Below, in pieces: positions 23,295 to 32,956 of a stretch of DNA of 46,579 bases. The position numbers were made by a program, and so were the translations under genes. Source of the stretch: Muribaculaceae bacterium. GTDB taxonomy: Bacteria > Bacteroidota > Bacteroidia > Bacteroidales > Muribaculaceae. The notes under the pieces were generated by a model. It saw only the letters and a program-made list of their open reading frames with translations. It had not been told where the DNA came from and searched no databases. The DNA lies in NCBI GenBank assembly GCA_017619355.1, contig JAFZSO010000011.1:1-46579 (forward strand), given 5' to 3'. How positions within the stretch are numbered: the stretch's first letter is position 1; each line of letters opens with the position of its first letter.

Positions 23295-25976
23295 ATGAAA
23301 GAAACATTCAAGATAAAAGGACTTACCGAACAGCAAGTGGCTGAAAGCCGCGCCAAATATGGGCCAAATGTGCTGACGCCGCCCAAGAAGCGGTCGTTAT
23401 GGCTGCAGTTCCTCGACTGCTTCAACGATCCGCTCATCAAGATACTGCTGGTGGCCTTCGCGCTATCGGTGGGAATAGCCACCTACGAATACTTTGGAAC
23501 CGGAAAATCGGCCGAGGTGCTCTTCGAACCCGTGGGCATCTTCATAGCCATTTTGCTTGCCACTCTGGTGGGATTTCTGGTGGAGGTGAACGCCAACAAG
23601 AAATTCGAGATACTGAACAAACTGAACGACGATGTGCTGGTGAAGGTGACCCGCGACGGCAAAGTGACGCAGATAGCCCGACGCGATGTGGTGGTGGGCG
23701 ATGTGGTGATGCTCGACGCGGGCGAGAATGTGCCCGCCGATGGCGAGTTGCTGCACAGCGTGTCGATGAGCGTCGACGAGAGTTCGTTCACCGGCGAACC
23801 CCTTGCTCACAAGTCGCACAGACCCGAAGACAAGAAAGACGATGCCACCTACCCCACCAACCAAGTGCTGCGTGGCTCGAATGTGGCCGACGGACATGGT
23901 GTGATGCGAGTGACCGAAGTGGGTGACCGCACCGAGTATGGCAAGGTGTTTACCGAGGCACAGATAGAGAATGACCTGGAAACCCCGCTCATGAAACAGT
24001 TTGACCAACTGGGCAAGTGGATAGCGCGGGGCAGCTACATTGTGGGAGCTTGCATTGTGGTGGGCCGCATGCTCATGCTTGCCATCGACGGCATGCCCCA
24101 CGACACGCTCGACATCATTCAATATGCCATCGAGACCATCATGCTTGCCGTGACCCTCATTGTGGTGAGCGTGCCCGAAGGACTGCCCATGAGCGTGACG
24201 CTGAGCATGGCACTGAGCATGCGACGCATGCTGGCCTCGAACAACCTGGTGCGCAAGATGCACGCCTGCGAAACCATGGGCGCCGCCACCATCATCTGCA
24301 CCGACAAGACCGGCACACTCACGCAGAACCAGATGCATGTGCAGGAAGCCTATTTTCCCGAGATTACCGACTGCCGCATGCTGGGCGATGACCCCATGAG
24401 CCAGATGATAGCCTTGAACATTGCCTGCAACTCCACCGCCTTTATCGACAATAGCGACGAGCAGCGAGTGAAAGCCATAGGCAACCCCACTGAGGGAGCC
24501 TTGCTGTTGTGGCTGCACGAGTCGGGAATCAACTATGCAGCATTGCGTGAAAACAATGAACTGGAGGCGCAACTGCCCTTCTCGACCGAGAACAAATATA
24601 TGGCGAGCATCATTCGCACGGCCGACGGCCGACGACTGCTGCTGGTGAAGGGTGCCTCTGAAATCATCATACGCCACTGCAGCCAAATTTCCGGTGGCAT
24701 CACTTTCAAGGAAATCAGCGAGCACCTGCTGCAATATCAGTCGCAGGCCATGCGCACCTTAGGCTTTGCCTACAAGGAACTGGCCGATGACGAGATGAAT
24801 CCCATTGCGCACTACCGGCTTGAAGTGGAAGGTATGACCTTCATGGGCGTGGTGGGCATCAGCGACCCCGTGCGCAGTGATGTGCCAGGCGCCATCAGCG
24901 AGTGCGTGGATGCCGGCATCCAGGTGAAGATTGTGACCGGCGACACTCCTGTGACAGCACGCGAAGTTGGGCGACAAGTGAACATCTGGAATGCTGAAGA
25001 TGACGATGACACGCTTATCACCGGTGAGGAATTTGCCCGCTTGAGCGACGAGGAAGCCGCCGAACGAAGCAAGCACATCAAAATCATGTCGCGCGCACGG
25101 CCTGCCGACAAGGCCCGACTGGTGAACCTGCTGCAACAGAGCGGCGAGGTGGTGGCGGTGACCGGCGACGGCACCAACGATGCTCCCGCATTGAATGCGG
25201 CCCAGGTGGGACTCTCGATGGGCGACGGCACTGCCGTGGCCAAGCAGGCGAGCGACATCACCATCATGGACAACAGCTTCACGAGCATTGGCAAGGCTGT
25301 GCTGTGGGGACGCTCACTCTACAAGAACATTCAGCGTTTCATCCTGTTCCAGCTCACCGTGAACCTTGCCGCCTGCATTGTGGTGGGCGTGGGAGCGTTC
25401 ATCAGCGAACAGCCTGCCCTAACGGTGACACAGATGCTGTGGATCAACCTGATCATGGACACCTTCGCCGCCCTTGCCCTTGCCTCGCTGCCTCCTAACG
25501 AGAAGGTGATGCACGACAAGCCCCGACGCGACGGTGACTCGATCATCACCAAGAAGATGTTGAAATTCATTGGGGGATCAGGCATAGTGTTTGCCGTACT
25601 GATGCTGGGCATGTTCTGTTACATGCTGTTCATGCACCACTCTCCCGATGAGGGGCGCAGTCTCATCTCGAGCCACATCATGCCCGACGAGATGGCCATC
25701 TACTTCACCACTTTCGTGTTCCTGCAGTTCTGGAACATGTTTAACGCCAAGGCCTTCGACAGCGGTCACTCGGCCTTCCACAACATCAGGGAGAGCAAGG
25801 TGTTCTTCAGCATCGCCGCCATCATCCTGATTGGTCAGATTTTGATTGTGCAGGTAGGCTACAAGATGTTCCAGATCGAGCCGCTCACCTTGAAACAATG
25901 GCTGCTCATCTTCGTGGGCACATCACCCGTGATGCTCATAGGCGAATTCATCAGATATTTCAAGAAAAAAGCATAA
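23295..25976 (+). CDS. Calcium-translocating P-type ATPase, PMCA type
   Basis: P-type IIB ATPase in the inner membrane that exports Ca2+. Actuator loop FTGEP at 165-169 (the common form is TGES), M4 ion site PEGLP at 294-298, phosphorylation motif DKTGTLT at 337-343, hinge GDGTNDAPAL, and M6 segment NLIMDTFAALALA with the Asn and Asp of the Ca2+ site. About ten membrane segments and 893 residues fit the family. The next gene starts with a one-base stop/start overlap at 25976 or at 25982. Confidence 0.92.
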   Translation: MKETFKIKGLTEQQVAESRAKYGPNVLTPPKKRSLWLQFLDCFNDPLIKILLVAFALSVGIATYEYFGTGKSAEVLFEPVGIFIAILLATLVGFLVEVNANKKFEILNKLNDDVLVKVTRDGKVTQIARRDVVVGDVVMLDAGENVPADGELLHSVSMSVDESSFTGEPLAHKSHRPEDKKDDATYPTNQVLRGSNVADGHGVMRVTEVGDRTEYGKVFTEAQIENDLETPLMKQFDQLGKWIARGSYIVGACIVVGRMLMLAIDGMPHDTLDIIQYAIETIMLAVTLIVVSVPEGLPMSVTLSMALSMRRMLASNNLVRKMHACETMGAATIICTDKTGTLTQNQMHVQEAYFPEITDCRMLGDDPMSQMIALNIACNSTAFIDNSDEQRVKAIGNPTEGALLLWLHESGINYAALRENNELEAQLPFSTENKYMASIIRTADGRRLLLVKGASEIIIRHCSQISGGITFKEISEHLLQYQSQAMRTLGFAYKELADDEMNPIAHYRLEVEGMTFMGVVGISDPVRSDVPGAISECVDAGIQVKIVTGDTPVTAREVGRQVNIWNAEDDDDTLITGEEFARLSDEEAAERSKHIKIMSRARPADKARLVNLLQQSGEVVAVTGDGTNDAPALNAAQVGLSMGDGTAVAKQASDITIMDNSFTSIGKAVLWGRSLYKNIQRFILFQLTVNLAACIVVGVGAFISEQPALTVTQMLWINLIMDTFAALALASLPPNEKVMHDKPRRDGDSIITKKMLKFIGGSGIVFAVLMLGMFCYMLFMHHSPDEGRSLISSHIMPDEMAIYFTTFVFLQFWNMFNAKAFDSGHSAFHNIRESKVFFSIAAIILIGQILIVQVGYKMFQIEPLTLKQWLLIFVGTSPVMLIGEFIRYFKKKA

Positions 25977-25981
25977 TGATT

Positions 25982-27487
25982 ATGAAAATCCGTATCGTTA
26001 CAATCATGATGGTGCTGCTGCCGCTCTTGGCAAGTGCAGCCGATGTGCCTCCCGTGGTTCACTCCAAGATAGGTGCCACCGCCAGTGCGCCCGACAATGC
26101 CGTGACGCTCAAAGTGGTGGGCAAGAAGCAGAACTTCGACTGGTCGGCCGCCGCGGCAGCGACTCGCGACAGCGATGTGTGCTCGCCCAAGTCGGTGAAT
26201 TTCTCGCCCGACGGCAAGAAGTTCTATGTCAACTCATTAGAAGGTGGCATGACAGTGGTGTATGATGCCAAGACCAACGAGAAAATCAAAGTCATCAAGC
26301 ACCGCTTCGACGACAGTCACGCCGCTCTGTGGGCCAAGCCCAGCGGACTGTTCCCGTTCACGCACTACAGCAAGAACCTGAACACCTTCTACGGCCGCCC
26401 TGTGGAGAGTGCCTTCTCGCACAAGGGTCGCTACCTGTGGGTGCCCTACTACCGCCGCAGCTATGACTTGAATGCCCAAGACCCGTCGGCAGTGGCCATC
26501 ATCGATACGCAGACCGACAGCATCATCAAGCTGATGGAAACAGGACCGCTGCCCAAGATGGTGGCATGTTCGCACGATGGCCGGCACATGGCCATCTCGC
26601 ACTGGGGCAACAACACGGTTGGTCTCATTGACATCTCGAGCAAGAACCCCGCCGACTGGCACTATGTGGCTTGCGTGACCATCGACTACAAGCTGAACCT
26701 GAACTATAGCCTCACCGCCAAGGTGGACCGTGACAACGGCAGCGGCTACATGCTGCGTGGCACGGTGTATACGCCCGATGACCGCTATCTGCTGGTGGGC
26801 TGCATGGGTGGTGCCGGCGGCATCGGCGTAGTGGATATGAAGAACTACAGCTATGTGGGACGCATCACGGGCATCAACAATGCACGACACCTGGTGATGA
26901 CCGACGACTACCTGTTTGCCAGCCGCAACTCAGCCGGCATCGTGCAAAAGATTCCGCTCGACTCGGTGCTCAACTGCATCCACAAGATGGAGCAGCAGGG
27001 AGTGAAGACGGCACCCATGACGGGCTGGATTACTTGCCAGGTGGGAACCGGCACACGCACCATCGAACTCTCGCCCAGCGGCAACTTTGCCTTTGCCGCG
27101 TGCAACTCGGCGAGCAAACTGTGTGTGATTGACACTCGCACCATGAAGATGATCACGAGCATCGACATTGACTCCTATCCCGTGGGACTCGACATCTCGC
27201 GCGACGGCAGCAAGGTGATTGTCACCTCGCAGGGCCGTAAGGGATTCGGCGGCAATGCCGTGAACATCGTGGAGGTGACCTACGCCACTCCCGAACCCGA
27301 CATTACCGAAAAACCCGTCTCCGAGAATGAAGAGGCTGTGGCCGAAGCATCATCTGAGACCTCGGGGAAAACCGACAGCAGCATGGATATGAAGAAGATT
27401 GGCTATATTGCCCTTGGGGCCTTTGCCCTTATTGCATTGGGACTGATAGCCACGCTGATGATGCGCAAACGACGCAAAAAACAATGA
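25982..27487 (+). CDS. Membrane-anchored YVTN-type beta-propeller protein (501 aa)
   Basis: Signal peptide (MKIRIVTIMMVLLPLLASAA), a seven-bladed YVTN-like propeller (KSVNFSPDGKKFYVNS, KMVACSHDGRHMAISHW, TIELSPSGNFAFAACNSASK, GLDISRDGSKVIVTSQG), a Glu/Ser-rich linker near residue 455, and a C-terminal transmembrane helix followed by MRKRRKKQ. It is thus held in the membrane with the propeller in the periplasm. Function unknown; such propellers can bind metals or proteins. I chose ATG 25982 because it gives a normal signal peptide. It belongs to the pyrC/ATPase transcript. Confidence 0.8.
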   Translation: MKIRIVTIMMVLLPLLASAADVPPVVHSKIGATASAPDNAVTLKVVGKKQNFDWSAAAAATRDSDVCSPKSVNFSPDGKKFYVNSLEGGMTVVYDAKTNEKIKVIKHRFDDSHAALWAKPSGLFPFTHYSKNLNTFYGRPVESAFSHKGRYLWVPYYRRSYDLNAQDPSAVAIIDTQTDSIIKLMETGPLPKMVACSHDGRHMAISHWGNNTVGLIDISSKNPADWHYVACVTIDYKLNLNYSLTAKVDRDNGSGYMLRGTVYTPDDRYLLVGCMGGAGGIGVVDMKNYSYVGRITGINNARHLVMTDDYLFASRNSAGIVQKIPLDSVLNCIHKMEQQGVKTAPMTGWITCQVGTGTRTIELSPSGNFAFAACNSASKLCVIDTRTMKMITSIDIDSYPVGLDISRDGSKVIVTSQGRKGFGGNAVNIVEVTYATPEPDITEKPVSENEEAVAEASSETSGKTDSSMDMKKIGYIALGAFALIALGLIATLMMRKRRKKQ

Positions 27488-27544
27488 TGAGGCAATAAAA
27501 CACATAATTCCTCGTTATAGGATTATAAAACCCTCAAAAAAACG

Positions 27545-28951
27545 ATGAAAAAGATACTTATTGCAATCCTTTCGATATTGACCCTGGGTGTGGTGATGAC
27601 AAGCTGCATCGAAGACGATTTTACCACCAGCAGCAGCGATGTGCTGGCCTTCTCGTGCGACACCGTGGCATTCGACACGATCATCACCCTGCAGGGCTCG
27701 GCCACACAGCAGTTTGTGGTGTATAACAATAGCAAGAAGCAAATCAACATCTCGTCCATCAAGGTGGCAGGCATCAGCGATGCCAAGTTCTACCTGAATG
27801 TGGACGGCACCAAGGGGTCGGAATTCCACGACATTGAGATTCGCGGCAACGACAGCATCTACATCTTCGTTGAAGGCTATCTCGACGAGAACGGGAATAA
27901 TGATCCTATAGAAATCATTGACCGCATCGACTTCGAGACCAATGGTGTGCAGCAGCATGTGACCGTGAGTGCCTGGGGCCAGGATGTGACCAGACTCAAG
28001 GACTTTACCGTGACCAAGAACACCACACTGCATGCCGGCAAGCCCTATGTGGTCTATGACACGCTCACCGTGATGCCTGGCGTGACGCTCACCATCGACC
28101 CTGGCGTGCAACTGCTGTTCCACGACAAGGCGTGGATGAAGGTGGGAGGACGGCTCAAGGCCATAGGCACGCCCGACAAACCTATTGTGATGCGCGGCGA
28201 CCGTCTTGACCATGTGGTGGGCCAGTATAGCTTCGACATCATGTCGGGGCAATGGGACGGCATCGCCATCTATGGCGGCAGCACCGGCAACGAGATGCAA
28301 TATGTGGATATGCACAGCTCTACTTGGGGCTTGCAGGTGGGAGGTGTGGACCAGAACCAGGTGGCTCTGCACATGCTCAACTGCGTGCTGCACAACTCGG
28401 CCGAGTATGTGCTGCTCACCGCCAATGCGTGGGTGGAGGCTGAAGGATGCGAATTCAGTGATGCGCCCTATGGTGTGGTGGCATTCATAGGTGGCAAAAT
28501 CAGGATGACGCAATGCACCTTTGCCAACTACTACCTGTTCTCAACTATCGAGGGCCCGAACATCACCTGGGTGATTCAAGACGACGACAAGATGTTCAGC
28601 CCGCTCGACTGCATCATCGACAACAGCATCAGCTACGGTATGGGCTATGATGTGAACATCGGCGACAACAAGGACAACAACATCTATATGCGCAACTGCC
28701 TGCTCAAGTCAGACGGTGAGGACGATGCACACTTCATTAACTGCGTGTGGAAGGGCGACCCGAAATTCTACACTTCACGCGAGGACTACATCTTCGACTA
28801 CCGCCTGCGCAACGAGAGCGACGCCATTGCCCGCGGCAACCGCAGTTACTGCCCTGAGAAGGCCCGCTATGACCGCTACGGCAACGACCGCTTCGCACGG
28901 CCAGGCGTCGACATCGGTGCCTATGTCTGGATCGAGTCGCACGACGAGTAG
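27545..28951 (+). CDS. Lipoprotein with right-handed parallel beta-helix (468 aa)
   Basis: Lipoprotein signal with lipobox (VVMTSC, Cys near residue 20). An Ig-like sandwich domain at about 40-140 (QQFVVYNNSKKQINISSIKV) is followed by a right-handed beta-helix (VMPGVTLTIDPGVQLLFHDK, GRLKAIGTPDKPIVMRGDR, MLNCVLHNSAEYVLL, CTFANYY). It ends in a GVDIGAYVW motif typical of this Bacteroidales choice-of-anchor family. Likely on the outer membrane; a substrate is not evident, although beta-helices often bind polysaccharide. It follows the propeller gene by 57 bases. Confidence 0.82.
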   Translation: MKKILIAILSILTLGVVMTSCIEDDFTTSSSDVLAFSCDTVAFDTIITLQGSATQQFVVYNNSKKQINISSIKVAGISDAKFYLNVDGTKGSEFHDIEIRGNDSIYIFVEGYLDENGNNDPIEIIDRIDFETNGVQQHVTVSAWGQDVTRLKDFTVTKNTTLHAGKPYVVYDTLTVMPGVTLTIDPGVQLLFHDKAWMKVGGRLKAIGTPDKPIVMRGDRLDHVVGQYSFDIMSGQWDGIAIYGGSTGNEMQYVDMHSSTWGLQVGGVDQNQVALHMLNCVLHNSAEYVLLTANAWVEAEGCEFSDAPYGVVAFIGGKIRMTQCTFANYYLFSTIEGPNITWVIQDDDKMFSPLDCIIDNSISYGMGYDVNIGDNKDNNIYMRNCLLKSDGEDDAHFINCVWKGDPKFYTSREDYIFDYRLRNESDAIARGNRSYCPEKARYDRYGNDRFARPGVDIGAYVWIESHDE

Positions 28952-29013
28952 CAGTAAAATATATCAGTGTGCCCACTGAATGTGTTGATAACCATATGCC
29001 CAGAACAAGCACT

Positions 29014-30090
29014 ATGACACCCGAGTTTGATTCTATTGTTAGTGACCCGAGTCAGTTAGACTATGGTGTTATTTATGTTTTCTCTAACCTTTACACGCCT
29101 CAAAGTCTTTTAGATGACTATGTGCGTGTGATGGGGCGTGTTACGGGGCAGTCAGAAGTGCTTGACCGCTTTGACAAACAGGTTTTATATGTAGACCATG
29201 CCCCCATTCTCGTGGCGCGCCGCTTCAATGCCGGCAACATTGGCCGCGCCTCATTGCTCACATGCCCGGTGTGTGGCGACATGAGCATCGACGAACAGCT
29301 GGTGGAATTGTTTGTTCGCCATTTGTTCGACTTCGGCAATCTTGACACGGGCGACGAGTCAATTGACATCAAGAAAATGCTCACGCGCAGCGAACTTGCG
29401 CGAATGAAGGATAGCCTCGACAATCCCGACCTTGGCCAGAAAATGGAGAATGCCCGTGCGCGCGCCCTTAGTGAAGCGGAGCCCGCCCGAACCGACGATT
29501 TGCTCGATGACGAAGGCAAAGCCCTGGCTTCGGCCGAGAAGCAGCGGGCGCAGTATCTCGCCATCATTGGCCAACTGGTGCTCAACTATGTGTCGCTGAC
29601 CCACTCCGACCCACATGCCTTGCTGGGCAACTCGCTCGTGAGTGCGTCGCCACTCATTTTTGCTCAGCAGGAACTCAGTCAGTTGGTAATCGATAGAGAC
29701 CTTCGTTTGTTCTTGCCTCAATACCAGAATGCTGAAATCCGTCTGCATCCGCTCAGCAAGGCGCTCTACATCCTGTTTCTGCGCCACCCCGAGGGAATTG
29801 AGTTGCGCAACATCGACAATTATCGCGACGAGCTGGAGCAAATCTATGATATCGTGATGCCCAATCGTGACATCGACTCGGGACAAGACATCATTAATAA
29901 TGTGGTGAATCCGTTGACCGGAACCTTGCTTCAGAACCTGTCGCGCATCAAGCGATTTGTGAAGACAATCATCATGGACGACGAACTTGCTGCCCACTAT
30001 TACATCAGTGGCAAGCGCGGTGAACCCTACCTGATATCATTGCCCAGGCATTTGGTGACCATGCCACGTGTGTTTAGCGAAATGGACTAA
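29014..30090 (+). CDS. Conserved Bacteroidales protein of unknown function (about 358 aa)
   Basis: Soluble, helix-rich, no signal peptide. Notable segments: a CPVCGD pair of Cys near residue 84, a charged helical part with AEPARTDDLLDDEGKALASA, and HPLSKALYILFLRHPEGIEL near residue 245, followed by RIKRFVKTIIMDDELAAHYY. It resembles a family of Bacteroidales proteins with no assigned role. Starts at 28996 (ATG) and 28969 (GTG) are also possible; I prefer ATG 29014, as the N-terminal residues before it look unstructured. Confidence 0.65.
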   Translation: MTPEFDSIVSDPSQLDYGVIYVFSNLYTPQSLLDDYVRVMGRVTGQSEVLDRFDKQVLYVDHAPILVARRFNAGNIGRASLLTCPVCGDMSIDEQLVELFVRHLFDFGNLDTGDESIDIKKMLTRSELARMKDSLDNPDLGQKMENARARALSEAEPARTDDLLDDEGKALASAEKQRAQYLAIIGQLVLNYVSLTHSDPHALLGNSLVSASPLIFAQQELSQLVIDRDLRLFLPQYQNAEIRLHPLSKALYILFLRHPEGIELRNIDNYRDELEQIYDIVMPNRDIDSGQDIINNVVNPLTGTLLQNLSRIKRFVKTIIMDDELAAHYYISGKRGEPYLISLPRHLVTMPRVFSEMD

Positions 30091-30223
30091 TAATCAGTGA
30101 ATTATTTTTTGCAATGTTGCAAAAATCGATACTTGTATATATATATGGGTAACTTTGCCATGTCAAAACGCAATTACCCGTGTGTAAAGACCGATTGTTT
30201 AACAATTAAAAAAAGTATCGATT

Positions 30224-30658
30224 ATGAATTACGGAATGAATGATTTGCTCCACGGAGCACAAGTGATGGCAAACAGTGTTTTTGGACGACGCAACGAGTA
30301 TCACCTGCAGTTCAATCACGAGGAAGATGGCAAGTGGTATGTCAACTTTCCAGGCTGGCCTTTCGACCACCACAACCTGATGATGGTGGCAGGTGCCGAC
30401 GAACTGTGTGACTTCTTGAGCGATGACGATGCGTTTGCCTATGTAGATGTGGTGCCGAGCAAAAGGAAGATTGATAAGCCTGGCTATGCTTGCCTGGTGC
30501 GTGGAGAACACTCGCTCGTGGGTGGCTCGACCTACACCGCAACCGGCTTACCCGGTTTTGAGCGCGACATTTGGCTCTGCCCCGTCACCCTCTTTGTGCT
30601 GGGCCAGTATCCCAAGTACATCTACATCAAGAAAGGCCATCGCCAGCAAGCATCATAA
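30224..30658 (+). CDS. Conserved Bacteroidales protein of unknown function (144 aa)
   Basis: A compact soluble protein: NEYHLQFNHEEDGKWYVNFP, GWPFDHHNLMMVAGADELCD, and C-terminal ERDIWLCPVTLFVLGQYPKY. Rich in Trp, Tyr and Phe; no membrane segment. It resembles a family often labelled DUF6717, but I am not sure of the number. A TAACTTTG -7 box at 30150-30157 suggests its own promoter, and the terminator at 30720-30749 closes the unit. Confidence 0.7.
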   Translation: MNYGMNDLLHGAQVMANSVFGRRNEYHLQFNHEEDGKWYVNFPGWPFDHHNLMMVAGADELCDFLSDDDAFAYVDVVPSKRKIDKPGYACLVRGEHSLVGGSTYTATGLPGFERDIWLCPVTLFVLGQYPKYIYIKKGHRQQAS

Positions 30659-30719
30659 TATCCCCCCTCTCTGCGGCGAGTGACACAATAAGCATACTCG
30701 CAGAGTAGTGCATAAAAAG

Positions 30720-30749
30720 GGCGGCACATTTATTGTGACCGCCTTTTTT
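30720..30749 (+). terminator. Intrinsic terminator after the 144-aa gene
   Basis: GGCGGCACA (30720-30728), TTATT loop, TGTGACCGCC (30734-30743) with one bulge, then six T. An extra hairpin CTCTGCG/CGCAGAG at 30669-30705 lies just before it. The T run touches the end of the DUF1016 remnant on minus. Confidence 0.85.
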
Positions 30750-31528
30750 AATGGGATGAGGGACTGGCCAGGCCTTTGTGCAAGTGGTGCTCATTATGCT
30801 CTTGTGGCAAATTGAGGAAGTCAACAATTGCTTTGTCTTTGAGCATAAACTCCGAGTGAGGATATTCAGCCAGCAATTTGCGCGATATCATTTTTTCGTT
30901 ATCCATTAGCGATGAAAATGTCTGATTGACAATGCAACGACGCAATTCCTCGGTTTTCAACCCTTGATGACGGGCATATAGAAGATACGTTCCTCATCGT
31001 TATGACAACGATTCATGATTTCCACATGATTGCTAAACGTGGTAACCGCCAATATTGTGGGTAATGGCTGAATGATGGCAGGTTCTAATTGTGCAGTCGT
31101 CAACTGCACAATTGCGTCATTTTGAATTTGTGCAGATGCATCTGCACAATTGGGCTGTTTTGTAATTGTGTAATTCTCGATTGTACAAATTCGGGTAATT
31201 GTAAATTGTTTGCTGTCTTTAGAAATGCCTCGGCACTATATGTGTCGTAGAACTTTACCATATTGTACAGGTTCCGCTTGCTAAACCCTCTTCGATTGGG
31301 ATTGATTCGTTTCAGGTAATCCGCCAAATCACCCACAACTTTTGCGCCCCAACGAGCTGATTTCAACTGCATTGAAATGTATTGGCCTATTTCCCAACTC
31401 ATCTGCAAAGCCGCAGTATTTACTATGGCTATGGCTGATGAACGATACCTATCAATTAACGAGTTGACAAATGCGAATTGAGTCTCCAACTCTGCTTGGT
31501 TTGGAACAATTGTGATGTTTTCTTCCAT
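30748..31528 (-). pseudogene. Decayed DUF1016 (YhcG / PDDEXK) nuclease gene
   Basis: Three pieces in order match one DUF1016 protein. Codons from 31528 give the DUF1016_N start (QAELETQFAFVNSLIDRYRS, GKVVGDLADYLK-like block, FSKRNLYNMVKFYDTY). The frame then breaks in a T4 run at 31120-31123; a one-base gain there restores IVQLTTAQLEPA and FSNHVEIMNRCHNDEERIFY. It breaks again at the TATAT at 30976-30980, after which ARHQGLKTEELRRCIVNQTF continues. It stops after DFLNLPQEH, so the C-terminal PDDEXK catalytic part is missing and the remnant ends at a terminator. The promoter box TAACTTTG (31556..31549) survives. In other genomes this protein is often linked to restriction loci or acts alone. 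Confidence 0.85.
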
Positions 31529-31669
31529 AATACATTGTTTCTTTGTTGCAAAGTTACTAATAATAAATTAGGTGAGCAGAGATTAAAAAATATTTTCCTC
31601 CGTTTCTTTCGGCGTTTTTCGTATTTTTGCGTCTTATACTATGGAACGCCGCATGAGCGTTTTGAGATT

Positions 31670-32155
31670 ATGTTTGGCAACAGACGCAGAAATATTGAGG
31701 AAGTGATAGAGGCGAACCTTGACGCATTGGTGAGGTTTGCGTACTACCGCATCGGCAACCAAGAGGAAGCCGAGGACATCGTTTATGAGGCTGTGTTGCG
31801 ACTGCTTGAAAACCGAAACAAGGCAAATGACGCTAAGTGTTATCTGTTCCGCATTGTTTATAACCTATGCCAAGATAAGTTCAGGCGCGGTCAGGTATCA
31901 GCAATTCCACTTGAGACGATAGATTTACCCGACAAAACGGATGACCGGCTTGACCAAGAAGACATAGAGCGCATCAACCACTTGCTTGACGAATTGCCGC
32001 CCAATGAGGCGGAGATTGTGAGAATGAATGTTGTTGACGAGCTCTCGTTTGTGGAAATCAGCCACATCCTCAACCTACCGCAATCCACCGCAAAATCGCG
32101 GTTCTATTCGGGAATGAAGAAAATGAGACAAAAATATTTCACCAATAATCAATGA
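31670..32155 (+). CDS. ECF-type RNA polymerase sigma factor (161 aa)
   Basis: Sigma region 2 at residues 10-75 (NLDALVRFAYYRIGNQEEAEDIVYE in part, AKCYLFRIVYNLCQDKFRR) and region 4 at 105-155 (LPPNEAEIVRMNVVDELSF, ILNLPQSTAKSRFYSGM). No regions 1.1 or 3, so group IV (ECF). Start ATG 31670 gives the usual length; a longer frame upstream crosses a TATTTTTG -7 box at 31622-31629. The stop overlaps the anti-sigma-like gene by four bases, and the operon continues to a TonB-dependent receptor. Confidence 0.9.
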   Translation: MFGNRRRNIEEVIEANLDALVRFAYYRIGNQEEAEDIVYEAVLRLLENRNKANDAKCYLFRIVYNLCQDKFRRGQVSAIPLETIDLPDKTDDRLDQEDIERINHLLDELPPNEAEIVRMNVVDELSFVEISHILNLPQSTAKSRFYSGMKKMRQKYFTNNQ

Positions 32156-32559
32156 CTGCAATGGACGAATATCAAGATATAAAAGAACTATTAAAGCCGC
32201 AACGCAATATTGGTGCTTCGGCGCAGTTGCGTCAGCGCATCAGTGACGCATCGGCACAAAAACGCAGACTCGCCATCAACACAAAGTTGCGGTGGAGTGC
32301 AGCAGCTGCCGCTTGCCTGGCACTGATTTTAGGCGTGACTATACTTTTCAACAACAAATTTTCCGTCACACCATCTGCCAACAATAGCTATTGCATCGTG
32401 TATGTCGCAGGTCAAAAGGCGAACGGAGACGAAGCTCAAGCGATTGCCGAGGCTGATGTCGCCAAGATGGAACAGTTTATGCTGACTGTCGCACGACAAA
32501 ACGCAGTCGAGGAAGAAAAAGTCAATCAATTCATGCAACATAAATCCTTACAGAAATGA
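32152..32559 (+). CDS. Probable anti-sigma factor, single-pass membrane protein (135 aa)
   Basis: A charged cytoplasmic N-terminal part of about 48 residues (DEYQDIKELLKPQRNIG, QLRQRISDASAQKRR), one transmembrane helix at about 49-67, and a periplasmic tail. It has no canonical zinc-anti-sigma HxxxCxxC motif. The position directly after the ECF gene with translational overlap (32152-32155) and the topology argue for an anti-sigma role; sequence alone does not prove it. Its stop overlaps the next gene by four bases. Confidence 0.7.
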   Translation: MTAMDEYQDIKELLKPQRNIGASAQLRQRISDASAQKRRLAINTKLRWSAAAAACLALILGVTILFNNKFSVTPSANNSYCIVYVAGQKANGDEAQAIAEADVAKMEQFMLTVARQNAVEEEKVNQFMQHKSLQK

Positions 32560-32939
32560 AACGTCTAATCATCATCATAACATGCATTATTGCTGCATTA
32601 GCGGCCTATGCTAACCCGCCTAAGTTGAATGTTGAAAGCCTATTTGACGGCAGATATAACGGCAACGAGTGTGTGACCATCTCCATCTACAAGAACAACG
32701 GCAACTATTATCGTGGACTGACAGTAAAGAACAACCCAGGCATCATCAAGAAAATCGCCGAGGCAATCTCGAAAGATGCACCAAGGGCAAAAGAATACTC
32801 CGACTACAGTGGGGCTGACGGTCAATACACCTCGCTCCAGATTGTCAACAACGGCGAGATTATCTACATCGGCCTGCAACGCGACAAACATGGCGGAGCA
32901 TTCTTCTTCATACAAGGCAAAGAGAAGGCATTCAAATAA
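32556..32939 (+). CDS. Small secreted protein of a sigma-factor operon (127 aa)
   Basis: Signal peptide (MKRLIIIITCIIAALAAYAN), then an alpha/beta domain (VESLFDGRYNGNECVTISIY, YYRGLTVKNNPGIIKKIAEA, TSLQIVNNGEIIYIGLQRD). It resembles a Bacteroidales family often labelled DUF6108, which I cannot verify. Coupled by ATGA overlap with the anti-sigma gene. A periplasmic part of the same signalling unit is plausible. Confidence 0.72.
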   Translation: MKRLIIIITCIIAALAAYANPPKLNVESLFDGRYNGNECVTISIYKNNGNYYRGLTVKNNPGIIKKIAEAISKDAPRAKEYSDYSGADGQYTSLQIVNNGEIIYIGLQRDKHGGAFFFIQGKEKAFK

Positions 32940-32956
32940 CTAATTAATAAATCATT

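Noticed and set aside
23463-24734. 423-residue minus-strand open frame opposite the Ca2+ ATPase gene
   Set aside because: Antisense shadow; very His/Gly/Gln-rich composition and no start signals.
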